Shown here: positions 54,474-64,000 of the stretch, piece by piece | How the letters are laid out: the number at the start of each line of letters is the position of its first letter | How positions within the stretch are numbered: position 1 is the first letter of the stretch | NCBI GenBank assembly: GCA_020747015.1 | Contig: JAGTJM010000020.1 | Location: 62,001 to 126,000, forward strand | Direction: 5' to 3' | Length of the DNA: 64,000 bases | Source: Pyrenochaeta sp. MPI-SDFR-AT-0127 | Taxonomy: Eukaryota; Ascomycota; Dothideomycetes; Pleosporales; Cucurbitariaceae | Program-made: the position numbers and the translations under genes | The notes under the pieces: generated by a model | What the model was told of the DNA's origin: nothing | Seen by the model: the letters and a program-made list of their open reading frames with translations, nothing else | The model's database searches: none

Positions 54474-55640
54474 ATGCCTTCCAAGTTTATTTGCCTGCGG
54501 TCTGCGCGTCTTGCTGCCCGCCATCCGGCTCGTCAGAGGACCTTTGCCACGGCCGCAGCTAGCCGTCCGGACTACGTTCGCATCGTCGAGGTGGGACCAA
54601 GAGATGGCCTTCAGAATGAGAAGCAGACCATACCAGTGGCTACCAAGATAGAGCTGGTGGACCGTCTGGCGCAGACTGGACTGAAGACAATCGAGGCAGG
54701 CTCGTTTGTGTCGCCAAAATGGACACCTCAGGTCAGGCAGAACATCTCAAAGACGTCGAGGCTTCTCTGATGGTTAATGTAGATGGCAAACTCGTCTGAA
54801 ATACTTCAACATGTGCTCCACAACACACCCCAATCCTCGCATCCGATAACGTACCAGTGGCTTCTCCCAAATGTCAAAGGGCTGGACAGTTTCCTCGCGC
54901 TCTGGGAGTCGAAGCCGTCAGCAGGACAAGACGCATATCCCACGCCTCCACCCTCGCCGGGAACAGATGAAGCTCCAGCGCCCAGCAGCTCCGCACCTAT
55001 CCATGAAATCTCAATCTTCACCGCAGCGACGGAAACGTTTACCCAGAAAAACACAAACTGCTCAATAGCAGAATCCCTGAAGCGATTCGAGCCAATCATG
55101 GCCAAGGCAAAGGAGATGGATTTAAATGTCCGCGCATATATCTCTGTGGCTCTCGGATGTCCATATGAGGGTCCGAATGTGGACCCCCACAAAGTGGCGG
55201 AATTGGCAATCAGTCTGCTAGAGATGGGTGCAGATGAGATTTCAGTAGCAGACACTACCGGCATGGGCACGGCACCCAAGACAGCAGAGCTTCTAAAGAC
55301 ACTGAATGCGGCAGGCATCGACAAGCACGATTTGGCACTGCATTTCCACGACACCTACGGTCAAGCGCTGGTCAACTCTGTCGTAGCACTTGAACACGGC
55401 ATCCGCACTTTTGACGCTGCGGTCAGCGGTCTCGGCGGCTGCCCCTTTAGCCCTGGCGCAACAGGCAACGTAGCGACCGAAGATCTGGTGCACTGCTTCC
55501 ACAGCCTGGGCCTGAAAACTGGTGTCGACATTGAGAAGCTTGCCGAGACGGGTGAGTGGATATCGCAGGAGCTTGGGCGAGCAAACGCAAGTAATGCCGG
55601 TAAAGCGACAATGGCACAGTTGCGGAAAGCAAGACAGTAA
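54474..55640 (+). CDS. Hydroxymethylglutaryl-CoA lyase
   Basis: Exons 54474-54731 and 54783-55640 give 1116 nt, 371 residues. The N-terminus (MPSKFICLRSARLAARHPAR then QRTFATAAA) is a mitochondrial presequence. The HMGL-like TIM barrel begins VRIVEVGPRDGLQNEKQ with catalytic Arg43-Asp44. It continues with EAGSFVSPKWTPQ, ADTTGMGTAPKTAELLKTL, LALHFHDTYGQALVN (metal-binding His pair) and the signature GLGGCPFSPGATGNVATEDL, which carries the active-site Cys. The enzyme cleaves HMG-CoA to acetoacetate and acetyl-CoA in leucine breakdown. An insertion of about 30 low-complexity residues (AYPTPPPSPGTDEAPAPSSS) lies between two barrel strands and is unusual relative to animal or bacterial enzymes. 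Confidence 0.95.
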
Positions 55641-56500
55641 AAAAGTCGGAAAGACAATTGCATTTAGCATCCTAGCTTACATCTTTACATATTACCAACA
55701 CACTGCACTTCCATATTCTCTCTGGATACATCTTTGCCAATTGAAGACCTTCCACCTTTCTTTTGCCTCTTTTTATTTTTGAGTCGACATACTCTACAGG
55801 AATGCTTCGTCCAACTCTGCATTAAAACGAGACGAATGCATGATTTCATACCGTTTATGCTCACGCGCCTTGTAACCATCACTCCATCCGTACATCAAAC
55901 TTGCAAACAAACTTCAACATGAACTAACACTGCGGCTGCACTGGAGCGTACCGAATATTCCATCGCAACGACATACTTGATCAGTGTCTTGCTCACCTTA
56001 CTTTTACCCAGCTTTGCAGCTTGCTCCACGAAATATCCTGTCGATTGAACTATGCCTTGCTTCCCTGAACGTTCGAGAGTGCATTGTAATTTTCGAAAGA
56101 AGTTTAAATTGTCACTGCTGTTGCGTGATTGGATGGTGACCATGCAATATTCGACGAAAAGGAAGTGTTTATTCATTTTTTTTAGAGCACCGTAAAAGAG
56201 AGTATTCTTATATGATGATAAAGATAAACGCAGGAATGAGTCAACAATATAACATTCAAATTTAGATTCCATTCTTTTAGATCTGAATCCTAGTATTTCC
56301 AAATGATGGTATAACCCTTCTCAACATGCAAACACCAGAACAACTCTGCACTTGTCTTTACCAAAGCATGCCTTACATATCCCTGCCTAATGTCAAACAG
56401 TATCCATACCTCCTCGGCCCCTCCAGAAACGCAATCATCCATGTAATCCATCCCTTCCATTTCTTCTATCCCACCATCACAACGCATTTGCTAAAATGGC
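55641..56500. other. Convergent 3' region between HMG-CoA lyase and xanthine dehydrogenase
   Basis: AT-rich, 860 bp. A 135-codon minus-strand ORF (55895-56302) has no domain and looks like chance. Both 3' UTRs are expected here. Confidence 0.5.
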
Positions 56501-59500
56501 CTAAATGCTAATGAAGAAGCTCTTCTCTCCTTCCTGGGGCTCCACCCACGCGCGCTTCAGAATAGGATCGGCACAGGAGATCCTGATGCGCTCGACGGTA
56601 GCAGGGGAATGGAGGGAGAGCAGTGACGTTTCGCCAAATTCAGCGCGTGCGGATTTGAGCGCATCGCGAATGGCGAAGAAGACGCAGCTACCCATGAAAA
56701 GGGGTGGTTCGCCTGTGATTAGGTTAGCCTTACCCGAAAACACCTTGAAGAACAAAAAAGCTCTTAAGGAAAAAGGTGAAAATGAAGTGCAAAACAAAGG
56801 GACTTACCAACACCACGGGAGCGCTGAATAGTGCGGAGATTCTCCCACGTAACATCCTTGAGCAAGCTAAGATTGAAGATTTGCGGAATGTCTCTGAACC
56901 CAGGGATTTTATAATTCCCCGGACCCTTTGTGAAAATGCCACCCGTGCTTCTCTGCCAGAGACTCTCCTCGGTGGTGAAGAGGCCCTGGCCTTGGACAAA
57001 AGCGCCTTCGATTTGTCCATAGTCGATGCTCGGGTTGATACTCCTGCCAACGTCCATTTTGATGTCTGCGCGTCGACACGTCCAGTCTCCTGTTAGGGTG
57101 TCGATTTCTACCTCTGCGGCTGCTACGCCTTGCGTGAAGTAGAAGAACATCTGGCCCGTGTTGGCGCCCCATACGTAGCCGATGTCAGGGGTTTTGTAGA
57201 AGCCCTGGGCAGATAGGTTGATGCGGGAGAAGTAGGCAGCGTGTGCGAGGTCTTTCATTGTCGCATCGGGACCAAGTTTTTCGCGGAAAGGTTGTAGGCG
57301 TTCGTTGAGTTGCTGGCAGGCATTGAAGATGGCGTATCCGTTCAAGTCGGAGGAGGCAGATGCGGCAGTTGAAGAGGTATTGGCGACGGTGTTTGTGGCG
57401 GTTTCGCTAATAAAGACGTTCGAGAGGGGGACTTGGAGCGCTTCGGCTGCAATCATGGTCATCTTTGTATGTAAACCTTGTCCCATTTCTGTACCGCCAT
57501 GTGCTACGAGGACACTGCCGTCGTGGTAGATGTGCACCAGCGCGCCGGCCTGATTCAAGAACAGGGCGGTAAAGGAGATGCCAAACTTCGTCGGCACAAT
57601 GGCGAGACCACGTTTATTCCACTTGTGTGTTTTGTTCCACACTTCGATCTCCTGGCGGCGCTGGGTGTATGCAGATTCTTCTTGTACCTGTTTGTACATG
57701 AGCGGGACATACCAGTCCTTGATCTCCTGATTGAAATGAGTGACCATGTTGGTTTCGGGCGAGTACATGTTGATCTCGCGCATCCTCTCCGCAGGTATGC
57801 CCAATTGGTCCGCAATCTCTTCAATATACGTCTCTGCTATAAACAGTCCCTGAGGCCCGCCGAATCCACGGAATGCCGTGTTGGAGACGGTGTTTGTCTT
57901 TGCAACACGACCGCGCACATGTACATTAGGGATACTATACACGCCATCAATGTGCGAGAGTGAGCGCTCGACAACCGCTCCAGAGAGATCTTGAGTCCAG
58001 CCGCCGTTGCAGAAGACGTCAGCGTCAAGAGCTTGTAGTTTCCCATCTTTGTTGACAGCGACTTTCCACCGCGCGAGGAAGGGATGGCGTTGTCCGGATG
58101 TCATGATATCCTCGTCTCTGTTTAACATGCATCGAACCGGTCTGCGGACCTTCTTCGCCGCGCAGGCCACGATACCAGCTAATTGAATTGATCGTGTCTC
58201 TTTACCGCCGAAGCCACCACCCAGACGCTTCACACGGGTAACGACCTTGTTCGCTGCGACACCAATGACCTTTGACACAAAAGCCTGCGTCTCCGCCGGG
58301 TTTTGCGTACTGCTGAAGATCTCCATCTCGCCGTCTTCGGCTTTGGGTACCGCCAAACACGCTTGTGTCTCGAGATAGAAGTGCTCCTGTCCACCCATTC
58401 GTGCAACACCAGTGAAGACATGATCAGCCTCCTTGAACGCCTTCTCCGTGTCTCCCTTTCTAATGTGGGGAAAGTGATTGAAGTAGCTTTCCTGTTGGAT
58501 GGCCTCCTCAATCGTAAAGATGGCAGGGAGGTCTTCATACTCGATCTTGACAGCTCGGGCTGCCTGCTCTGCGTGTTTCGCTGTATCTGCCACGATCATT
58601 CCAATCGTCTGACCTGCAGTGAAAACTTCTTCAACAGCAAAGAAAGGTTCGTCACAAGCTGGTGCACCCCACAAGTTTGCTTCTGGAGTTGCAAGGTCCT
58701 TGTGGTCGACGTATGCAACGACACCCGGAAGTTCGAGGGCAGGCTCAGGATCGACCTTGAGTAGCCTTGCGTGTGCTTTTGTTGACAGCACCAAACATCC
58801 ATACAGCTCGTTGCGTTGTAACGGGATATCATCCGTATACTGCGCTTCGCCCGTACACTGCTTCATAGCCGCGACATGGTTCTTCGACTGTCCGACTTCT
58901 TTTTGCATATACGCTTCCGCAGCTTTTTCATCTTTCTTCCCAACGCTGATCTCTCTTTCAATTTCGCCAATGGCCTGGGTATCGATGTCGACTTCCTCGG
59001 CATGTAATTCAGCCAGTACCTCATGGTAGAATTTGTAGAAGAAGCTGAGCGCAAGGGACTTCCTGTAGGTCGCCATACCACCAGGTACACCGAATCGAAG
59101 ATCAAAATCTTCTTCAAGCTTGTCCATGACGCCTTCCAGTGTCTGGAGATCCGTGAGGTTTTTGCCCTTAAGGAACTCCATGGCTTTGCGTGCAGGAATT
59201 GTGGTTGGCGCCATGCCCCCATACACCAAATCCACACTCTCGACCGTATGCGCGTCGTCTAATGAGATCCTCAAGGCAGCGTTCACAATGGCAATATCGT
59301 CATCCTTCCTCTTTGACTGCTTATACGCGCGGATGTATTCGCCCTTCTCTTTCGCAACTGGGATCCTCAAGCCTGCGATGATCGCATCCGGAGGCAGGGC
59401 GGTTTGCCTGTATCCCTTGAAGAAAGTCGACATGGGGATCTCCATTGTCTCTTTCAGGCTCTTTGCCACCAGCGTCGCATTCGTCGCCACGAACACAGGG

Positions 59501-60807
59501 TTCAAATCTGAAATAGGACTCGCAGTCGCCAAGTTACCTGCCGGCGTGCCCACGTTCCTAATCTGACGACCAGCAAAGTATCGAATCTGCTTCAAGATCA
59601 TGGCAAATGGCTGGCCTCGAACTTTGCCGTAGTGCTCGACAGCATTCTCGCAGATGTTCTCAAGATCTGTCAACACTACGTTTCCGCCAATCTCGAGATG
59701 GTCGTCGTGGAAGGTGAATTGCCTCAACTCTGGAATATCCCCTACGAAGACTGAAGCGCTGTAGTTCATGCCCTTGAACTTGATTTCAATCTGCGTCTCT
59801 GTGCTCCCTCCAATGAGTTTTGCTGATGGATATGCATCTTTGATCTCGAGCAATTGTTGCAACGACGTTGGGCGGAACCACTTCTTCCTCTTATTGCCAA
59901 ACGCAAGGGGTTTGAACTCGTGCTTCCGTAGCTGTGGTGGAAATATGAGTTCGGTATCGGGCTTGTATTCGATGAATCCTGGTGGTGTGAATCTTTTAAT
60001 CGGCTGCTCCTCACCATCTGTGCCGTTACTCTTACAACATCCACCACCGCCATTTGCACCATTTTTCTCCATACAGCATCCGCCTCCTCCATTGGTTGTT
60101 GCCTTGCCACAACCAGACTTGACACTGAAGCTCTGCGCAGCGTCTAATATAGGCCTGTATCCTGTACATCTGCATAGATTGCCATCGAAGGCCTCTTCGA
60201 CTTCGTGTTCGGTAGGCGCATCCGTGTTGCGGAGGAGAGCATACAGTGACATGACGATGCCTGGTGTGCAGAACCCGCATTGGCTCCCGTTCCCCTTTGC
60301 TATCCGTTCCTGAGCAGGATGTGGTCTTTTGACATTGCCGATGCCCTCGACGGTTATGACATGTTTTCCATCGACGCTGACCAGGGGCGCGAGACATGCG
60401 TTTACAGAAGCGTGGTAAATCTTCTTCGTGGTAGGATTGAATTGTGAAACAACCTGTTGATTCTGTCAGCTTCTCATCTCCCCAATTGCCCCAAACAATG
60501 CCCCTCGCAGCGTATCATTTGCTCTCCCACGACCCTGGAGCCACAGTAGCTTGGAGTTACAAGGTAGCGAACATACAACAGTGCAAGCACCACATCCTCC
60601 CTCAGCACACCCCAGCTTTGTGCCCGTCAGCCCCACGCCCCTCAGATACTCGAGCAGGGTAACTTCTGGATCCGCGTCATCGAGGGTGACTTTTGTGCCA
60701 TTGAGATAGAAGCGCAGCGTATCATCGTAAGCAGCTGTGACCTGGGCCAACGAGCGCGTCGCATCCTGTGACACTGCAGGATCGGTAGATACAAGGCCAG
60801 GCACCAT
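56501..60807 (-). CDS. Xanthine dehydrogenase (purine hydroxylase I, hxA-type)
   Basis: Exons 60807-60577, 60453-56808 and 56712-56501 give 4089 nt, 1362 residues, the normal fungal length. N-terminal 2Fe-2S domain: Cys67, 72, 75 (CAEGGCGACTV). Second cluster domain: QCGFCTPGIVMSLYALL and NLCRCTGYRP. FAD domain: KLIGGSTETQIEIKFKGMNY, IRNVGTPAGNLATASPISDL. Molybdopterin domains: KRLGGGFGGKETRS, AFRGFGGPQGLF, GGTEMGQGLHTKMTMIAAEA. The enzyme oxidises hypoxanthine and xanthine to uric acid in purine use as a nitrogen source. A Gly/Cys-rich linker (GGGGCCMEKNGANGGGGCC) between the Fe-S and FAD domains is unusual. The start is Met 60807 (MVPGLVSTDPAVSQ); an in-frame Met at 60942 would add 45 residues of non-conserved, basic sequence. 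Confidence 0.96.
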
Positions 60808-62332
60808 GACTGCAAGTTTCCCTTGCCCTTTGCCCTTGCCGCGCTGGACAACCAGGAGACAATCAATACGTATATTTGGGCGCCTCCAAACCAGGCGAGT
60901 GAGGAAGCGAGTGAAGAAACCCAAAGTTCGCCTGCACAACAAGACAAGCAGATGACGACGACGGGATCAAGAACTGAATTTCCCTTTCAAGGCTATTCAG
61001 AAGAAGAGGGGGAAATGCGAAAGTTAAGATAGCAGTAGCTCTGTGCAGTAACCGCGGCACACACCGCGACTCTCGCCGCTCAGCGTCCCAAGAGTCGTCA
61101 CTGGTCCCGTTTGACTAGTAGAAACGGACTGCAGCTGCAAAAAGCATAGATGGGCCTGTGTTGCACGAATCAAACGAGACGTATTTGCGTCTTATCGCGG
61201 ACGCGTTCCCGCTGCACCTGGGCTCCGCGCGCAGGAGCTCGCCGATGGCCGTCAGTTTGGCTTTGGCGGTCTTTTGCCCCTCCATTGACCCCACCAGGAC
61301 TTGCCCTGGCCGCTTGGACCCTCGAGACAGGGTGGGCACGTGAGTCTTGTCTGCCGCTCCAGCACACATCAACGCAGATAACTTTCGAATGGCGAAGTCC
61401 GTTGTCGCTATCGCACGCGGCCAAGTGCGATGCAAACAAGTGCCCTTCGTTTCTACAATTACAGACGCGTCACTGTGGCAAAGTAGGAAAAAAGGTAGCT
61501 TTGAGATTGCTTCGTCATTAGTGGTCTACCAAATAAAACCATGACCATGAACGTATTGTACACGACAGAGAAGTACAAGGTGAACTACCCGCGCTCGCCA
61601 AGGGGAAAAGATTCGCATATGCCCGAAGACAGCCTCCGATGTTCAGTAAACGGAAAAACTGACTCAAAGTCGCCCCGACTATGGCGGATCAAACTACTAG
61701 TAGACCTTGAGTCGCGCGATCCTGTTGCATGAACATGTGCACGTGAAGGCAATACACGCTTTTGTTGCAAGTCCAGAAGATAAAGTGCAGATGTCGACCG
61801 TGTAGATGATGCCTGTACTTCGAAAAATATTACACGCGCCATAGAGCATTCAAGGTCGACTGTGATCTCGCAATGACACGCTGCACGAGTCCGGCATGTG
61901 AGACTGATGACAATCTGTCAGATGAATATCGTGTGATGAAAGGGCCTTGAACAGCCATCGTCATGGTCTGGTAAAGTGAACAGCTTGCAATGGTCAACCA
62001 ATCGACAGGCATGATTCAAGCGGTGATCAGCTCACACAAAGCAGGCGGAATGCAGACAAGGACGAGTCGAGCCGAAAAGTCAAATGCCATGCTGTCGAAA
62101 AAGGAAATTGGTATCGTTGTCAAACCGATGAATCGAATGAGCATGTGAACGCAGTCAGAGTCATCGACGAGTCAAAACGGATGGGTGAATCCGCAAATCA
62201 AGAATAGGTCGAAAATAGTCCAGGAGATCGAAGGGAGTCATGGTAGCAAGGTCCAAGCATCGGTCATGCATGTAAGCAGCAATCCACGAGGTCTCAGCAA
62301 CGAGCGCATCATCACGGCGTAAAGGTGGCAGC
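60808..62332. promoter_or_regulatory. Intergenic region upstream of xanthine dehydrogenase
   Basis: About 1.5 kb. The left part should contain the xanthine dehydrogenase promoter; no clear UaY-type CGG-N6-CCG or NirA-type element was recognised by eye. The right part should hold the 3' UTR of the KH-domain gene. ORFs here are short and without domains. Confidence 0.4.
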
Positions 62333-64000
62333 TTAGGCACCGGGTGGTCCTTGACCTCCTTGCTGTTGCTGGGCTATAGATGCATACCACATCGCCAGAT
62401 AATTCTGGTAGCCACCGTACACGGCATATGGGTCAGCCGCTTGGCCGCCTGCGTTAGGTGCAGCTGCTGCAGGAGCTTGAGCTGGTGGGGCGCTTTGCCC
62501 GTAAGCTGGTGCCTGTTGATGTGAGTAGTTATCCTGATTTCCATTATCACGTCGTCGCGAGTTGTTTTTGTCCTTCTGTGTCATATTAGTCCTCGATTTC
62601 AATCTGCATGTGGTGCTTTCACGTACGACTTGATCGACCTTCTCCCAGATTGCCCGCTTGGCATCTTCAATGGCCTGACGAGTTCCGACCAGACCAATCT
62701 CGCGTTCAATGTCAGGTCCAGAAGCCTGCGAGACGTTGATCTTGCAACCAGTATCGGACTGCATCGACTTGATGGTTTCGCCTCCTGTGATAGTGTGAGA
62801 TTCTACCTAAGAGAGGTGCTTCGCATATCTTACCTTTCCCAATGATCATGCCAACCGCATCTGAAGGCACCATAATGCTATCATTGATTTTGCCCGCACC
62901 GGCACCTCCGGCTGCACCGCCATAAGGATCGAAATTGTCACGCTTGGCTTGCTGTGGCTGATGTGTTTGATTGCTCGAAGCATCCATTTGCTTTGTATCA
63001 CTGTCCACAATCTCCATGATGAGCTCCTTAGCATGGGCAGCGGCAGCAGGGCTCCCAATCAGGTTCACAGGGCGAAGACCATTAACACTCTTGTTCTCAC
63101 CAACAATGTTGACATGGCAGCCGCTGCGCTCTTGCAGGTCACGAATAGTCTCGCCACCACGACCAATAATAAGACCAACAGTACGATCAGGCACCATAAT
63201 CTGGGACGATTGTTCACCTTCGCGAAGAGCAGGCTGCTGCTGGCCAACCGATTTTGTTGCACCGGCCCGTGCATTGCGGCCAGTCTCGCGCGCAGGATTG
63301 CCACCATTTTCTTCAATGATGCGATTGATCTCGCGCTTAGCACTAATGCGGGCACTGGGACTGCCAGTGATTCGGCACTGACGCTGTGGCCCGGCTTCAG
63401 GCCCATTAATAAATTGAATGCGAGTTTGTGATTCTTGTTCAATGCGACGAAGACTTTCACCTTGGCGACCAATCACAAGGCCAACCAGCGAAGAGTCAAT
63501 GAGAATCACCTCAGAATTGTCACTGGGAGGAGGCGAACGCGTATTCCCGCCGCCGCCGCCGCCGCCATACTGCTGTTGCGGGGGCGAGAAGGTCTCACGT
63601 CTGGCAGGGGATCGAGAACGGTCACGTCCATAGCCGCCACCTCGTCGCTCATCACGGCGCTCGTCTCGGTATGGGTTGTAGCTATCACGCACAGGGTCTC
63701 GCCGTGACGGGGATCGCGAACGCGATCGAGAACGCCGATATGGCCTTCCACTCAGTCGCGGATCTTCTTGATGAGCTGTCACTGTGTAAGTTTGCGCTGG
63801 GACGCCGTAACCAGACCAAGGCTCGGGAATACCTTGACGCGCGTCGTAGGCAAGACCCTTCTGGGCTGCAAAACCGCGCGCCTTGGCCAGTGCATCCTGA
63901 ATGCTGACAGAACCGGAGCTCACAGGCTTGATGGCGCTGAGATCGAGGCTGCCTGTGTGGGTAGGTTGAGGGAAGTTGAAGCCAGGAATGCCTGGCGGAG
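62333..64000 (-). CDS. Three-KH-domain RNA/DNA-binding protein (FUBP/KSRP-like), N-terminus beyond right edge
   Basis: Exons 64000-62834, 62785-62627 and 62575-62333 are visible; the frame stays open to the window edge (PGFNFPQPTHTGSLDLSAIK), so the true start is outside. An SR-rich region (RRSRSRSRSPSRRDPVRDSY) precedes three KH domains with intact GxxG loops: LVIGRQGESLRRIEQES, LIIGRGGETIRDLQERSG and MIIGKGGETIKSMQSDTG. The third is split by an intron inside the GxxG loop. The C-terminus is Gln/Ala/Pro-rich with YAVYGGYQNYLAMWYASIA, a Tyr-rich motif resembling those of far-upstream-element-binding proteins. A role in splicing or mRNA stability is likely. It probably acts in the nucleus and is not regulated by anything visible here. 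Confidence 0.88.

Noticed and set aside
55895..56302. 135-codon minus-strand ORF between HMG-CoA lyase and xanthine dehydrogenase
   Set aside because: Lies in AT-rich 3' UTR space with no motif or independent promoter signal.
60808..60942. N-terminal extension of xanthine dehydrogenase as mitochondrial or membrane signal
   Set aside because: Fungal xanthine dehydrogenases are cytosolic and begin shortly before the DDTLRFYLNGT block; the extension is probably leader sequence left open by chance.
1..64000. CRISPR arrays, integrases, rRNA operons or intact transposons
   Set aside because: No regularly spaced repeats, no recombinase or transposase motifs and no rRNA sequence were seen on either strand.

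Overview
This window is nuclear DNA of a filamentous ascomycete (Pezizomycotina; a Dothideomycete is plausible but not proven). The signs are small GT-AG introns (mostly 45-75 nt) with CTAAC/CTGAC-type branch sites, CT-rich 5' leaders, one gene every 2-4 kb on both strands, and typical families: CFEM GPI protein, Zn2Cys6 regulator, UvdE nuclease, PtaB/Ldb1-like Q-rich regulator, fungal xanthine dehydrogenase. I found no prophage, plasmid, CRISPR array, rRNA gene or intact transposon.

Layout. 1-786 (-): 5' part of a Q-rich PtaB/Ldb1-like regulator. 3.3-4.4 kb (-): single-pass surface protein. 5.5-7.4 kb (+): V-ATPase subunit B. 8.8-9.8 kb (+): unrecognised multi-exon gene, overlapping tail-to-tail a small membrane protein (-). 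10.4-14.0 kb (+): cytosolic leucyl-tRNA synthetase. 14.8-16.0 kb (-): coiled-coil protein. 16.3-18.6 kb (+): anthranilate synthase component I. 19.7-20.6 kb (+): CFEM protein. 22.2-25.5 kb (+): unusual GLFG-repeat protein.

25.8-33.9 kb is the most coherent block. Five neighbouring genes encode a Gfo/Idh/MocA dehydrogenase (-), a zinc MDR polyol/idonate-type dehydrogenase (-), a KduD-like SDR (+), an aldo-keto reductase (-) and myo-inositol oxygenase (+). They read as a catabolic cluster for myo-inositol/D-glucuronate: MIOX makes D-glucuronate, the AKR would give L-gulonate, and the MDR and SDR would act at the L-idonate/5-keto-D-gluconate/D-gluconate end. This assignment is inference from families and adjacency. 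No sugar transporter, gluconokinase or dedicated regulator lies inside the block.

Then come an F-box-like fragment (34.5 kb), NFU1 (35.2-36.2 kb, -), an AT-rich gene-free island (36.2-38.0 kb), a second Cys-rich surface protein (38.0-38.9 kb, -), a UVE1/mus-18-type UV endonuclease with a 2-nt frameshift (40.6-43.0 kb, +), 5.3 kb without a convincing gene, a Zn2Cys6 transcription factor (48.4-51.0 kb, -), 3.5 kb without a convincing gene, HMG-CoA lyase (54.5-55.6 kb, +), xanthine dehydrogenase (56.5-60.8 kb, -) and, cut by the right edge, a three-KH-domain RNA-binding protein (-). Exon borders were read by eye from splice signals and checked for frame; where the summed exons make whole codons this is stated.
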